Below are positions 54,024-62,188 of a DNA stretch of 64,000 nt, piece after piece. The position numbers were made by a program, and so were the translations under genes. The notes under the pieces were generated by a model that saw only the letters and a program-made list of their open reading frames with translations, had not been told where the DNA came from and did not search any database. Position 1 is the first letter of the stretch. The number at the start of each line of letters is the position of its first letter. The DNA comes from Acetobacter conturbans (lineage in GTDB: Bacteria; Pseudomonadota; Alphaproteobacteria; Acetobacterales; Acetobacteraceae), in NCBI RefSeq assembly GCF_011516755.1, contig NZ_WOSY01000004.1:124001-188000 (forward strand). The letters run 5' to 3'.

Positions 54024-54473
54024 ATGCTGCTGCGACGTGATCGGGCCATGACAGGCGTCATGATTATGCTGGATGTCGCATTCTATGCCGGTCGAACGGG
54101 CACGGTGAACGCCGCCGATATCGCGGAGCGGGCAGGACTGGCGCGGCGGGGGATCGAGCCGTTGCTTCAGACGCTTTCCCGCTCGTCGCTTCTGGAAAGT
54201 GTCAGGGGACCACGGGGAGGGTACCGGCTGGGACGGCCCCGTCGCGATATTTCCGTCACGGAGATTATCGCGACTGTCGTCAATGTCGATCCGGATGCGG
54301 ATGATGGACCGTCCGGCGATCTGTTCCAGAAAGTGCTCGATCCGTTCTGGCGGGAAGAAGACGAGACCATCGCGGCCCGTCTGCGGGACGTCACTCTGGA
54401 TGATCTTGTGCGTCGCGCGGAAACGGCCGGTCTGCGGCGCCCTTTATCAGAACCGATCACATTTTCGATCTGA
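54024..54473 (+). CDS. Rrf2-family transcriptional regulator, cysteine-free
   Basis: 149 residues. The winged-helix pattern VNAADIAERAGLARRGIEPLLQTLSRSSLLESVRGPRGGYRLGRP matches Rrf2. Unlike IscR or NsrR there is no Cys in the whole protein, so it cannot bind an iron-sulfur cluster. The position beside cysK recalls CymR of Bacillus, an Rrf2 protein that senses O-acetylserine through CysK; a similar role is inferred, not shown. Confidence 0.88.
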   Translation: MLLRRDRAMTGVMIMLDVAFYAGRTGTVNAADIAERAGLARRGIEPLLQTLSRSSLLESVRGPRGGYRLGRPRRDISVTEIIATVVNVDPDADDGPSGDLFQKVLDPFWREEDETIAARLRDVTLDDLVRRAETAGLRRPLSEPITFSI

Positions 54474-54498
54474 ACAGGCGCTTCGGTAAATGCAGACG

Positions 54499-54540
54499 GT
54501 GATCCTCTCTCAATAACCGAGAGGAGGATCACCTTATTGT
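54499..54540. terminator. Inverted repeat between convergent genes
   Basis: GGTGATCCTC and GAGGATCACC form a 10-bp perfect outer stem (54499-54508 and 54524-54533) around CT-rich/AG-rich inner bases, followed by TTATTGTG on the plus strand. Confidence 0.6.
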
Positions 54541-54542
54541 GT

Positions 54543-55097
54543 TCAGTGAGTAGCCTTTTTCGTGACGACGCGGCGCTTGCTGGTTGAAGTCGTCTTCTTT
54601 TTTACGGTCGATTTTTCACTCGTCGTCGGGGCAGAAACGGCCGGACGAGCGATGGTGACGCCGGTCGCATCGACCGTTGCCGTAACCGTCAGGTGATCCC
54701 GCTTCTGACCGGGGCCTCGCACCAGAATGACCGTGAAACTGTCACTGCCTGCGTAGCCCATCGTCGGGGTGTAGGCGATCTGCGTCTGGCTATCGAGCGT
54801 ATAGAGAAACGCCTTGCCGTGTTCAGGAGCAGGGGACACGCCGAAAGACGCATAGGCCCCGCCTTCCGGTGGCGCCACCATCAGCACGCAGCGGCCGTCA
54901 TCGCTACGAACAGACATCTGGCTGACGAGGTCTCCGTTTGCGCCTGCGGTCGGCTTGGTGGTTTTGCAAACAGCGGATGTCTTCATGTAACCGAACGGGT
55001 CCGGCGAGCCATAACGTCCGCTCTGGAGCGGGCCATGGGTACATCCCGCCAGAAAGCTGGTTGCCAGAACAGGCACGGCTAGAATTCTCAGTCGCAC
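54543..55097 (-). CDS. Hypothetical lipoprotein with Ig-like segment
   Basis: 184 residues from GTG 55097 (GGGAG upstream); the open frame extends to 55160. A signal with lipobox FLAGC is followed by a mature region containing IAYTPTMGYAGSDSFTVI, which resembles the bacterial Ig/cadherin-like 'YTP..G..GSDSFT' repeat. The C-terminal tail is very rich in Lys, Ser and Thr. Likely anchored to the outer membrane; function unknown. Confidence 0.7.
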   Translation of the reverse strand: MRLRILAVPVLATSFLAGCTHGPLQSGRYGSPDPFGYMKTSAVCKTTKPTAGANGDLVSQMSVRSDDGRCVLMVAPPEGGAYASFGVSPAPEHGKAFLYTLDSQTQIAYTPTMGYAGSDSFTVILVRGPGQKRDHLTVTATVDATGVTIARPAVSAPTTSEKSTVKKKTTSTSKRRVVTKKATH

Positions 55098-55438
55098 GTA
55101 AAGGCTCCCCGATAGCTGTGAACAACAGAAGCGGGCTGGCGGCGAATCCACCGACCGCATGAAATTGTCTCACGCTCTAGAGCATCCGGAAGCCCGTTGA
55201 AAGTCACGGCCGGACATGCCTGAAAGGAGCCAAATCCTCGTGCCGTGGAATGGCCACAATCATGCGGTCCCGTGGTCGCATGGCAGGCATTCCGTGTTTT
55301 GGCCGCAATGGCTAATTTCTAAAAAAACCGTGACTTGTGGCGCAGGACTGAGAAACAGGGTTCAGAATCTGCTCGCCACATCGTCGTGGCGGGTGCATAT
55401 GTCTGTCCGCGCATTCCATTATTTGGAGAGACCCCTTC

Positions 55439-55966
55439 ATGTCCTCTGGTCCGTTTCGTCTTGCGATCGCTGGTGTGGTTCTTCTTGGCCTGTCCTGCGG
55501 AACCGCCGCTTCGGCAGCAAGCTGCGGCCGTTCCCCGGCCAAGGAAGCTTTCGATGTTCAGGGGCTGAAGAGCGAACTGATGGTCACCGCACTCTCCTGC
55601 AAGGCGCAGGAACGCTACAATGCGTTCGTCGGAAAATTCCGCAGCACGCTTCTGGCGGAAGAGCAGCGTCTGAACACCTATTTCCGCACGACATACGGCA
55701 AGCGTGCGCAGGTCGAACACGACGATTACATCACGCAGCTCGCCAATGTGCAGTCTGAAAAAGGTCTTCAGTCGGGCACAGTGTTCTGCAGCCAGCGCAT
55801 TGCGATGTTCGATGAAGTGACAGCGCTCGACGATGAGCATGATCTGTCCAATTACGTGCAGGCAAAGGACATCGTCCAACCAGCGACGTTCGAGACCTGC
55901 GCTGCTCCGGCCGTGGAAAAAAGCACCGAGACGCGTAGCCGCCGACGTTCGGCGCGGCGCGCCTGA
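55439..55966 (+). CDS. Hypothetical exported protein
   Basis: 175 residues. A signal peptide (about 1-27, ending ASAAS) precedes a mature, mostly helical domain with four to five Cys (SCGR, LSCKA, VFCSQ, ETCAA), suggesting disulfides, and an Arg-rich end. Family not recognised. TTGGAGAG precedes the ATG. parE begins 61 bases downstream on the same strand. Confidence 0.68.
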   Translation: MSSGPFRLAIAGVVLLGLSCGTAASAASCGRSPAKEAFDVQGLKSELMVTALSCKAQERYNAFVGKFRSTLLAEEQRLNTYFRTTYGKRAQVEHDDYITQLANVQSEKGLQSGTVFCSQRIAMFDEVTALDDEHDLSNYVQAKDIVQPATFETCAAPAVEKSTETRSRRRSARRA

Positions 55967-56027
55967 GAGGCAGCACCTTCTTCGACGCCTCCTTGACGAA
56001 TCGGTTCCAGCGGGAGACAGACCGGGC

Positions 56028-58061
56028 ATGAGCGATCTCTTCTCAAGCACCGGCTCTTCTCCCGATAAACCGATGAGTCCAAAACCATCGGAAACCCGGC
56101 CTCAGCCCTCCGCTGCGGGTGAGCAGTACGACGCCAGCGCCATTGAGGTGCTGGAAGGTCTGGAACCTGTCCGTCGCCGTCCCGGCATGTATATCGGCGG
56201 GACGGATGAGGGGGCGCTTCATCATCTGGCCGCCGAAATCCTCGATAACTCGATGGACGAGGCCGTTGCAGGTCATGCGTCCACCATCGAGGTGACGCTT
56301 GAGCCGGACAACTGGCTCACCGTTCGCGATAACGGACGCGGTATTCCCGTCGATCCGCATCCGCGTTTTCCCGAAAAATCCGCGCTTGAAGTGATCCTGA
56401 CCACGCTTCACGCGGGCGGAAAATTCTCCGGCAAGTCCTACGCCACCTCCGGCGGTCTGCATGGCGTGGGGTCTTCTGTCGTCAACGCGCTGGCTTCCTG
56501 CATGGAAGTCGAAGTCGCCCGTGACAGAACGCTCTGGCGGCAGATCTATTCTCAGGGCGTACCACAGACACCGCTTGAGAAAGTCGGTGCAGCCCCCAAT
56601 CGTCGTGGCACCCAGATCCGGTTCAGACCCGACCCCGTAATTTTCGGAACGCATGTCTTTCAGCCCACGCGTGTTTATCGTCTGTGCCGTTCCAAGGCGT
56701 TCCTCTTCCGGGGGGTGACAATCCGTTGGAACTGCGATCCGTCGCTGATTCGGGCCGGAGATGAAACGCCGACTGAAGCCGTTCTGCATTTTCCGGGCGG
56801 CCTTGCGGACAGTCTTGCGGATGAGCTTGGCAAGAACGCCCCGCTTCTCGCACCGATCTGGGCGGGTGAGGCCGAATTGCCTGAGACAAACGGTGTGTCG
56901 AACGGGCGCGGGGAATGGGCCATCGCGTTTCTGGAATCCGGCACACCAAGCTTTCTTTCTTTTTGCAACACCATTCCCACGCCGCTGGGCGGAACCCACG
57001 AGGCAGGCTGCCGTGCAGCCCTTGTGAAAGGCTTCCGTGCGTGGGGTGAGCAGCGGTCCAACAAGCGGGCCAGCATTGTCACGGCGGAAGATATTCTCGG
57101 CTGTGTCGCCGTCCAGTTGTCGGTCTTTATCCGCGATCCGCAGTTTCAGGGGCAGACCAAGGAAAAGCTGACCAGCGCTGAGGCATCAAAACTTGTTGAG
57201 ACGGCGCTGCGGGACCGTTTCGATCACTGGTTGTCGGGGAATCCCACTCAGGCGGATTCGCTGCTCTCCTTTGTTGTCGAGCGGGCCGAAGACCGGCTGC
57301 GTCGTCGCGAGCAGAAAGACACGCCCCGCAAGAGCGCGACGCGCCGGCTTCGTTTGCCCGGCAAGCTGACCGACTGCACGCGGGAACGCGCTGAAGAAAC
57401 CGAGATATTCCTGGTGGAGGGCGACTCCGCCGGAGGATCGGCGAAACAGGCGCGGAATCGTGAGACGCAGGCGGTCCTGCCGCTCCGAGGCAAGATCCTC
57501 AACGTGGCCAGTGCAACGACTGAAAAATTGCGTGGCAATCAGGAACTCAGCGATCTGGTCGAGGCGCTGGGTTGCGGTCTCGGAGACCGGTTCGAGCTTG
57601 CAAGACTGCGCTACGGTCGCGTCATCATCATGACGGATGCTGACGTGGATGGCGCCCACATCGCGTCGCTGCTGATGACATTCTTCTATCGGGAGCTGCC
57701 GGAACTGATTCGCGCGGGTCGGCTCTATCTGGCCCAGCCGCCTCTCTATCGCCTGACGCATGGCGCGAAAACGGTGTACGCCATGGATGACGCGGACAAG
57801 GAACGAAAGGCTCGTTCCGAGTTCAAGCCGAATGCGAAAGTCGAAGTCTCACGCTTCAAAGGTCTCGGTGAAATGCCGCCGAAGGATCTGAAGGAAACCA
57901 CAATGGATCCGTCGCGTCGCACGTTGCTGCGCGTGGTGACCCGTCCGGAAGACCGCACCGAGACGCGGGATCGTGTGGAAAGCCTGATGGGGCGTAAGCC
58001 GGAACTGCGCTTCGCTTTTATTCAGGAACACGCGCAGTCCGTGGAGATGCTGGACATCTGA
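56028..58061 (+). CDS. parE: DNA topoisomerase IV subunit B
   Basis: 677 residues from ATG 56028; the longer frame overlaps the previous gene. GHKL ATPase motifs: EILDNSMDEA, DNGRGIPVD and TSGGLHGVGSSVVNALS-like sequence. Toprim motifs follow: EGDSAGGSAKQARNR, LPLRGKILNV and MTDADVDGAHI; the C-terminus has RFKGLGEMPP. The SGKSYATSGG stretch favours ParE over GyrB. It works with ParC to decatenate chromosomes. Confidence 0.95.
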   Translation: MSDLFSSTGSSPDKPMSPKPSETRPQPSAAGEQYDASAIEVLEGLEPVRRRPGMYIGGTDEGALHHLAAEILDNSMDEAVAGHASTIEVTLEPDNWLTVRDNGRGIPVDPHPRFPEKSALEVILTTLHAGGKFSGKSYATSGGLHGVGSSVVNALASCMEVEVARDRTLWRQIYSQGVPQTPLEKVGAAPNRRGTQIRFRPDPVIFGTHVFQPTRVYRLCRSKAFLFRGVTIRWNCDPSLIRAGDETPTEAVLHFPGGLADSLADELGKNAPLLAPIWAGEAELPETNGVSNGRGEWAIAFLESGTPSFLSFCNTIPTPLGGTHEAGCRAALVKGFRAWGEQRSNKRASIVTAEDILGCVAVQLSVFIRDPQFQGQTKEKLTSAEASKLVETALRDRFDHWLSGNPTQADSLLSFVVERAEDRLRRREQKDTPRKSATRRLRLPGKLTDCTRERAEETEIFLVEGDSAGGSAKQARNRETQAVLPLRGKILNVASATTEKLRGNQELSDLVEALGCGLGDRFELARLRYGRVIIMTDADVDGAHIASLLMTFFYRELPELIRAGRLYLAQPPLYRLTHGAKTVYAMDDADKERKARSEFKPNAKVEVSRFKGLGEMPPKDLKETTMDPSRRTLLRVVTRPEDRTETRDRVESLMGRKPELRFAFIQEHAQSVEMLDI

Positions 58062-58065
58062 GGCT

Positions 58066-59514
58066 TCAGGAGGCGGTGGGTGATAGCGCCTCCGTGTGCT
58101 GGTGCTCCGCCTCCACTTTGCGCAGATCCGCCACGATCCGCGTGATCGGCCCGGACCAGTCCAGCGGTCTGTCCTGTTGATAGATCCTTACGCTGTCATA
58201 CCAAGGCGAATCCGTGCGTCCTGACAGCCATCTCCAGCACTGGTCATAGCGCGACAGCAGCCAGACCGGCTTGCCGATGGCGGCGGCTACATGGGCGGTG
58301 GAAGTGTCCACGGCGATGACCAGATCAAGGTTGGCGATCAGAGCTGCCGTGTCGCCAAAGTCTTTCAGTTCGCTTGTATTGTCGATGAGTCGCATTCCTG
58401 CTGGCGGCGTGCGGGCCTGCCAGGCCTGATCGCCCACCTGCAGGCTGTAGAAGATGGCATCCGGGACCGCCTGAGCCAGCGGAGCCAGAGTGGCGAGCGT
58501 GGTGGAACGTCGCCGGTCTGCAATCTCCGCTTCCCTGATTTCACTATGCGGTGCGCCAGCCCACACAAGACCGATTTTCAGAGGGTAGCCGGAAGAGATG
58601 TCCTGACGGATACGCGCGGCCCATCCATCGACCTTTCGTGGATCGGGCCGGAGAAAACCTTCGGGCGAGGGGAGGGTGTCGAGGGTGATGCCGAGAGCCG
58701 GGGGCAGGCTTAGCACCGGGCATTGCAGATCGTAGGGAGGTGCGGGCTCTTTTTCCGTGACGAATTCAGTTTCCGGGAAGGAGTTGGCGAGAAGCGAGAG
58801 CAGTTCGGGGCGGATGCGCACAATGACCCGGCCGCCACGCTGCGCGACAAGGGGAATGAAACGGGCGAACTGGAGCATGTCGCCGAAGCCACCTTCGGTG
58901 TGGATCAGAAGGGTTTTCCCTCTGAACGCTTCGCCATGCCAGAGCTGCCCATCGAACTCATGGGGGCGTGTCGTGCGGGTTTTCCATCGCCACTCATATT
59001 CGGCGAAGCCGCGCTCGTAATCGCCCTGAGAGAGAAGGGAAATGGCGTAGTTTGTGTGACTCTCACCGTTCTCGGGCTCCAGATCCACCGCGATACGATG
59101 AAATTTCTGAGCCATCTCATGCCGCCCCTGACAATCCAGCGTAATGCCAAGGTTGCTCAGCGCAAACGCATGGGACTGGTTAAGGCGCAGGCATCTGGAA
59201 TAGGCGTCAACCGCCTCGTCATAGCGTTGCAGGGAATGCAGCACGCTTCCAAGATTCGACCAGGCATCAGCAAGTTCCGGGGCGAGCGCAACGGCGCGGG
59301 TCAAAACCTCCAGAGCCGGTTCGAAGGCAGCCGCATCGCACAGCAGCCCGCCATAATTGCTGAGTGTTACGGCGTCGTTTGGATTTTTGGCCAGTCGGGC
59401 ACGGTAGGCTGCTTCAGCTTCGGCGAGATGACCGGCGCGTTGCAGGGATTCACCGGTCTCAGCAGGGGAAAGCGGAGCGTGTTCAGAAGGCGGGAGGGAG
59501 GGCGAAGACGTCAT
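58066..59514 (-). CDS. TPR protein with glycosyltransferase-like C-terminal domain
   Basis: 482 residues. Residues about 15-185 hold four to five TPR units (for example AWSNLGSVLHSLQRYDEAVDAYSRCL). The C-terminal half (GKTLLIHTEGGFGDMLQFARFIP, KIGLVWAGAPHS, DLVIAVDTSTAHVAAAIGKPVWLL) is like the GT9/GT41-type fold often fused to TPRs and used in protein or glycan modification. The sugar and target are unknown. It is convergent with parE, 4 bases stop to stop. Confidence 0.8.
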   Translation of the reverse strand: MTSSPSLPPSEHAPLSPAETGESLQRAGHLAEAEAAYRARLAKNPNDAVTLSNYGGLLCDAAAFEPALEVLTRAVALAPELADAWSNLGSVLHSLQRYDEAVDAYSRCLRLNQSHAFALSNLGITLDCQGRHEMAQKFHRIAVDLEPENGESHTNYAISLLSQGDYERGFAEYEWRWKTRTTRPHEFDGQLWHGEAFRGKTLLIHTEGGFGDMLQFARFIPLVAQRGGRVIVRIRPELLSLLANSFPETEFVTEKEPAPPYDLQCPVLSLPPALGITLDTLPSPEGFLRPDPRKVDGWAARIRQDISSGYPLKIGLVWAGAPHSEIREAEIADRRRSTTLATLAPLAQAVPDAIFYSLQVGDQAWQARTPPAGMRLIDNTSELKDFGDTAALIANLDLVIAVDTSTAHVAAAIGKPVWLLSRYDQCWRWLSGRTDSPWYDSVRIYQQDRPLDWSGPITRIVADLRKVEAEHQHTEALSPTAS

Positions 59515-59556
59515 ATCCTGACGTTCGCCCGGCCAGTTTAAGAAAAGGTAAGGCTG

Positions 59557-60168
59557 TCAGGCTGAAAGTTCACCGATGTTCGGTCTGTTCAGCATAGCCA
59601 TGAGTTCCCGGCGCGTGTCGGAATTATCGCGGAACACGCCAAGCATCCGGCTCGTCACCATTGAGACGCCCGGACGATGAACGCCGCGCGTTGTCATGCA
59701 CTGGTGTCCGGCCTCAAGGATAACCGCCGTGCCGTAAGGTTCGAGAACGCTGTCTATGGTGTTGGCGATCTGCGATGTCAGGCGTTCCTGAATCTGGAAC
59801 CGGCGCGCATAGGCATCCACGACACGGGCGAGCTTGGAAATGCCGACCACCCGCTTGCGGGGGAGATAGGCCACATGCGCGCGTCCGATAATCGGCACCA
59901 TGTGATGCTCGCAATGACTCTCGAAGCGGATGTCACGCAGGAGAACGATTTCGTCGTAGTCCTCGACCTCAGAAAAGGTCCGCTTCAGCAGATCCTCCGG
60001 GCTGATCTCGTAGCCCTCGAAGAATTCCTCGTAGGAGCGGGCAACGCGGGCGGGGGTGTCGAGCAGTCCTTCGCGGGAAGGATCTTCACCGGCCCAGCGC
60101 AGCAGAACCCGGATGGCGTCTTCAGCTTCCTCACGGGAAGGGCGGAGCGGGGAGGGAGAAGAGGTCAT
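59557..60168 (-). CDS. folE: GTP cyclohydrolase I
   Basis: 203 residues. Zinc ligands appear in [22 protein letters not shown] and in the later [30 protein letters not shown] is the conserved central block. It converts GTP to dihydroneopterin triphosphate, the entry to folate and pterins, matching the folB and pteridine-reductase-like genes elsewhere in the window. It follows apaG on the minus strand. Confidence 0.96.
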   Translation of the reverse strand: MTSSPSPLRPSREEAEDAIRVLLRWAGEDPSREGLLDTPARVARSYEEFFEGYEISPEDLLKRTFSEVEDYDEIVLLRDIRFESHCEHHMVPIIGRAHVAYLPRKRVVGISKLARVVDAYARRFQIQERLTSQIANTIDSVLEPYGTAVILEAGHQCMTTRGVHRPGVSMVTSRMLGVFRDNSDTRRELMAMLNRPNIGELSA

Positions 60169-60212
60169 TCGGTCTGGTCTCTGAAGGCTGAAGATGAGGC
60201 GATTCGGAAGGG

Positions 60213-60689
60213 TCAGTGGACTACGCCCGGTTGATAGGGGCTGTCGAGACTGAATGCCGGGATACGCACCTTGAACTGACGGCCACCCGGTTCTTCCACC
60301 ATGTGATAGAAGCCGCGCATGATGCCGCTGGGGGTGTCGAGCGAAGCACCGGACGTATATTCGAAGCCGCCTCCCGGGGCGAGAACCGGCTGTTCTCCCA
60401 CCACGCCATCACCCCGGACACGTTCGACGTCTCCGTTGGCGTCGATGATTTCCCATGCGCGTTCGAGCAGGTGCACTGTCGCATGCCCGTGGTTCTCGAT
60501 CCGCACTCGGTAGCCCCAGCAATAGGAGTGTTCGTCCGGCTGCGACTGGTCGTCCAGCCAGAAAACACGGACCACGACCCGCACGTCCTCCGTTGTCGCC
60601 TCATAGGCCGGAAGAGAGGCGATGGCTTCATTCAGCGCCTCTTCCGGGTCTTCGAACAGCTTCGGCGGCATGGGCGGCCTTGAGGACAT
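60213..60689 (-). CDS. apaG: ApaG family protein
   Basis: 158 residues from ATG 60689, about 30 longer than typical ApaG at the N-terminus. The fibronectin-like ApaG pattern is clear: [23 protein letters not shown] block, [33 protein letters not shown]. ApaG proteins are linked to Co/Mg resistance; the biochemical role is not settled. It lies between metZ and folE. Confidence 0.93.
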   Translation of the reverse strand: MSSRPPMPPKLFEDPEEALNEAIASLPAYEATTEDVRVVVRVFWLDDQSQPDEHSYCWGYRVRIENHGHATVHLLERAWEIIDANGDVERVRGDGVVGEQPVLAPGGGFEYTSGASLDTPSGIMRGFYHMVEEPGGRQFKVRIPAFSLDSPYQPGVVH

Positions 60690-60711
60690 GACGGATCGTT
60701 TTCCTTGCTTT

Positions 60712-61947
60712 TCAGCCTGCGAAACCGCGGCTCCTGAGCGCCGCGACACCGCGGGCGAGATCGTCGATCAGATCGGCTGAATCTTCCAGACCGACGGACA
60801 GACGGATGGCACCATCGGAGATACCCAGGCGCGCCCGCTCCTCGGCTCCGATCTTCATATGCGTGGTCGTGGCGGGATGTGTCGCCAGCGAACGGGCGTC
60901 TCCGAGATTGTTGGATATCAGGACCACGCGGAGCGCATTGAGGAATGCAAACGCGCCTTCCTGCCCACCGGCAACCTCGAAGGCGACCAGCGAACCGAAA
61001 CCACTCATCTGGCGGGCCGCCAGTTCGTGCTGCGGATGATCCTTGCGACCCGGATAGCGCACGCTCACAATCCCCGGTGCGTCGGCCAGCCAGTCGGCGA
61101 CGGCGGTGGCATTGCGCGTCATGGCGTCAACACGGAGGGCGAGGGTCTCGAGCCCCTTCAGCATCACCCATGCATTGAACGGCGACAGTGCGTTGCCGGT
61201 GTTGCGGGTGAAAGGAAGCACCGTGTCGTTGATCCAGTCCTTGCGCCCGAGAATCGCGCCGCCCAGCACCCGGCCCTGACCGTCGATATGCTTCGTGCAG
61301 GAATAAACGACCACATCCGCGCCAAGTTCCAGCGGTCTCTGATAGATCGGGGAGGCGAAGACGTTGTCCACCACGACGATGGCGCCTGCCTTGTGGGCGC
61401 GCTCGCAGATGGCGGCGATATCCAGCACATCGAGCATCGGGTTGGAAGGGCTTTCGAGCAGCACGGCAGCCGTCGGCTTGCTGAGGGCTTCACTCCATGC
61501 GTCGAGATCGTCTCCATCGACGAATACCGTTTCCACGCCGTACTGGGGAAGCAGGGTGGCGACGATCCAGTAGCAGGAGCCGAACAGCGCCCGTGAGGCG
61601 ACGACCCGGTCCCCGGTCTTCACCTGCGCGAGCAACGCGGACGAGACTGCGCCCATGCCGGTGGCCGTGCAGACACAGGCTTCCGCGCCCTCAAGATCGG
61701 CGAGACGGCGCTGGAGCGCGTCCACGGTCGGGTTGCCGAAGCGGGAATACTGGTAGTGAACGGCTTCGCCGGTGAAGGTGGCGGCGGCCTGCTCGGCATT
61801 GTCATAGGCGAAACCGGACGTGAGAAAGATGGCCTCGCTCGTCTCGCCATAGGGGGTGCGCTCGACCTCGCCGTGGATCAGGCGTGTCGCGGGACGCCAC
61901 GTCGCGGCGACTTCGGGGGCAGTGGTCTTGATGGTTGTATCAGTCAT
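60712..61947 (-). CDS. metZ: O-succinylhomoserine sulfhydrylase
   Basis: 411 residues of the Cys/Met PLP-enzyme family. The PLP lysine is K219 in YSCTKHIDGQGRVLGG; SRFGNPTVDALQ and ESPSNPMLDV are further family motifs, and the HIDGQGR context matches MetZ. It makes homocysteine from O-succinylhomoserine and sulfide. The SAM-II riboswitch in its leader supports a methionine role and predicts repression by S-adenosylmethionine. Confidence 0.93.
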   Translation of the reverse strand: MTDTTIKTTAPEVAATWRPATRLIHGEVERTPYGETSEAIFLTSGFAYDNAEQAAATFTGEAVHYQYSRFGNPTVDALQRRLADLEGAEACVCTATGMGAVSSALLAQVKTGDRVVASRALFGSCYWIVATLLPQYGVETVFVDGDDLDAWSEALSKPTAAVLLESPSNPMLDVLDIAAICERAHKAGAIVVVDNVFASPIYQRPLELGADVVVYSCTKHIDGQGRVLGGAILGRKDWINDTVLPFTRNTGNALSPFNAWVMLKGLETLALRVDAMTRNATAVADWLADAPGIVSVRYPGRKDHPQHELAARQMSGFGSLVAFEVAGGQEGAFAFLNALRVVLISNNLGDARSLATHPATTTHMKIGAEERARLGISDGAIRLSVGLEDSADLIDDLARGVAALRSRGFAG

Positions 61948-62060
61948 GTTCGGTCTCGGTTCCGTTCTGTCCGTTGCGGGGCGGTGGCTGCTGCCGGACC
62001 GTCATCTCCCCGCACGGGGCATCGACCGTAGAAACCTGACGGAACGAATCCCGCCAGAGC

Positions 62061-62116
62061 CTCTTTAGCGCGCTTCTTTAACCTCGCCGCAAGCCGGCCA
62101 TACAAATCACGAGGTC
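62061..62116 (-). promoter_or_regulatory. SAM-II riboswitch upstream of metZ
   Basis: The minus-strand leader contains CGTGATTTGTATGGCCGGCTTGC, then GGTTAAAGAAGC and CGCTAAAG, the conserved SAM-II core. P1 forms from CCTCG (62114-62110) and CGAGG (62086-62082); GCTT (62094-62091) can pair with AAGC (62075-62072) for the pseudoknot. SAM-II binds S-adenosylmethionine and lowers expression of methionine genes in alphaproteobacteria. The exact ends are approximate. Confidence 0.9.
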
Positions 62117-62134
62117 CCCGGAAGGGAGGTATCG

Positions 62135-62164
62135 GTTATCGCGGAACTGTCCTCGGTCCGTCAA
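62135..62164 (-). promoter_or_regulatory. Candidate promoter for the metZ riboswitch transcript
   Basis: On the minus strand TTGACG (62164-62159) and GATAAC (62140-62135) are separated by 18 bases. Transcription would begin about 10 bases before the riboswitch. Confidence 0.6.
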
Positions 62165-62188
62165 CAGCCTCCCCGCTGCATGCCTGCT

